From the NCBI GenBank assembly GCA_028717165.1, contig JAQUOK010000010.1:1-21817 (forward strand): DNA of 21,817 nt. Reading direction: 5' to 3'. Positions 21,772-21,817 of the stretch are shown piece by piece. The notes under the pieces were generated by a model that saw nothing but the letters and a program-made list of their open reading frames with translations, was not told where the DNA came from and ran no database searches. Within the stretch, counting starts at the first letter, position 1. The number at the start of each line of letters is the position of its first letter. Made by a program: the position numbers and the translations under genes. The DNA is from Victivallaceae bacterium (GTDB taxonomy: Bacteria; Verrucomicrobiota; Lentisphaeria; Victivallales; Victivallaceae).

Positions 21772-21817
21772 TGTCACAATATCCAGCCATGCAATAGTTG
21801 TGCCACAGCCCCTCCCA

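Overview
The window looks like chromosomal DNA from an anaerobic, glycan-degrading bacterium of mixed GC content. My best guess is a PVC-group lineage of the Lentisphaerota/Victivallales type. The guess rests on style: large secreted clan GH-A-like proteins, a uroporphyrinogen-decarboxylase-family paralogue inside a glycosidase operon, a REP/RAYT system, and fermentation (pta) and housekeeping genes beside accessory loci. No marker gene in the window proves the taxonomy.

Layout. 1-178 is the 3' end of a phosphate acetyltransferase gene. 179-447 is non-coding and holds a decayed REP-like unit. 448-1308 is a visibly AT-rich island with two divergent small HTH regulators around a palindrome. 1309-1558 is a leader region with several inverted repeats, ending in two alternative hairpins at the start of cysS (1559-2974). 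2975-3200 is a cluster of six short palindromes. A stand-alone YqfO/NIF3-insert-like protein follows (3201-3524). Next is an AT-rich REP-associated tyrosine transposase (3703-4185) flanked on both sides by REP/BIME-like units. A site-2-protease-like M50 gene and xseA are closely coupled (4358-6275). They converge on a minus-strand pair, arfB followed by a GHL10/DigH-like glycosidase (6278-7969).

The rest (8081-21790) is a minus-strand glycan-utilisation locus in two transcription units. Unit 1, read from the right edge, encodes an exported CBM9-like protein and, with an ATGA overlap, an exported GH42-like protein. Unit 2 runs 940-aa exported LamG/FlgD-Ig/GH-A-like protein, 1123-aa exported glutamine-amidotransferase-like/GH42-like protein, 705-aa cytoplasmic GH20/GH67N-like protein, URO-D-family protein, and (alpha/alpha)-barrel glycosidase-like protein, with gaps of 2-25 nt. 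The three exported GH-A-like proteins share an x-E-P carboxylate motif and a G-x-x-G-[IL]-x-Y-F motif. The plausible logic is that CBM9 and the secreted enzymes bind and cut an extracellular glycan, and the three leaderless proteins process the products inside the cell. The substrate cannot be read from sequence.

The most interesting non-coding signal is a near-identical element of about 26 bp in front of both transcription units (18811-18836 and 21659-21683). In both copies it lies inside a short ATG-initiated open frame with the same C-terminal peptide. It suggests shared control of the two units, or two copies of an uncharacterised leader element.
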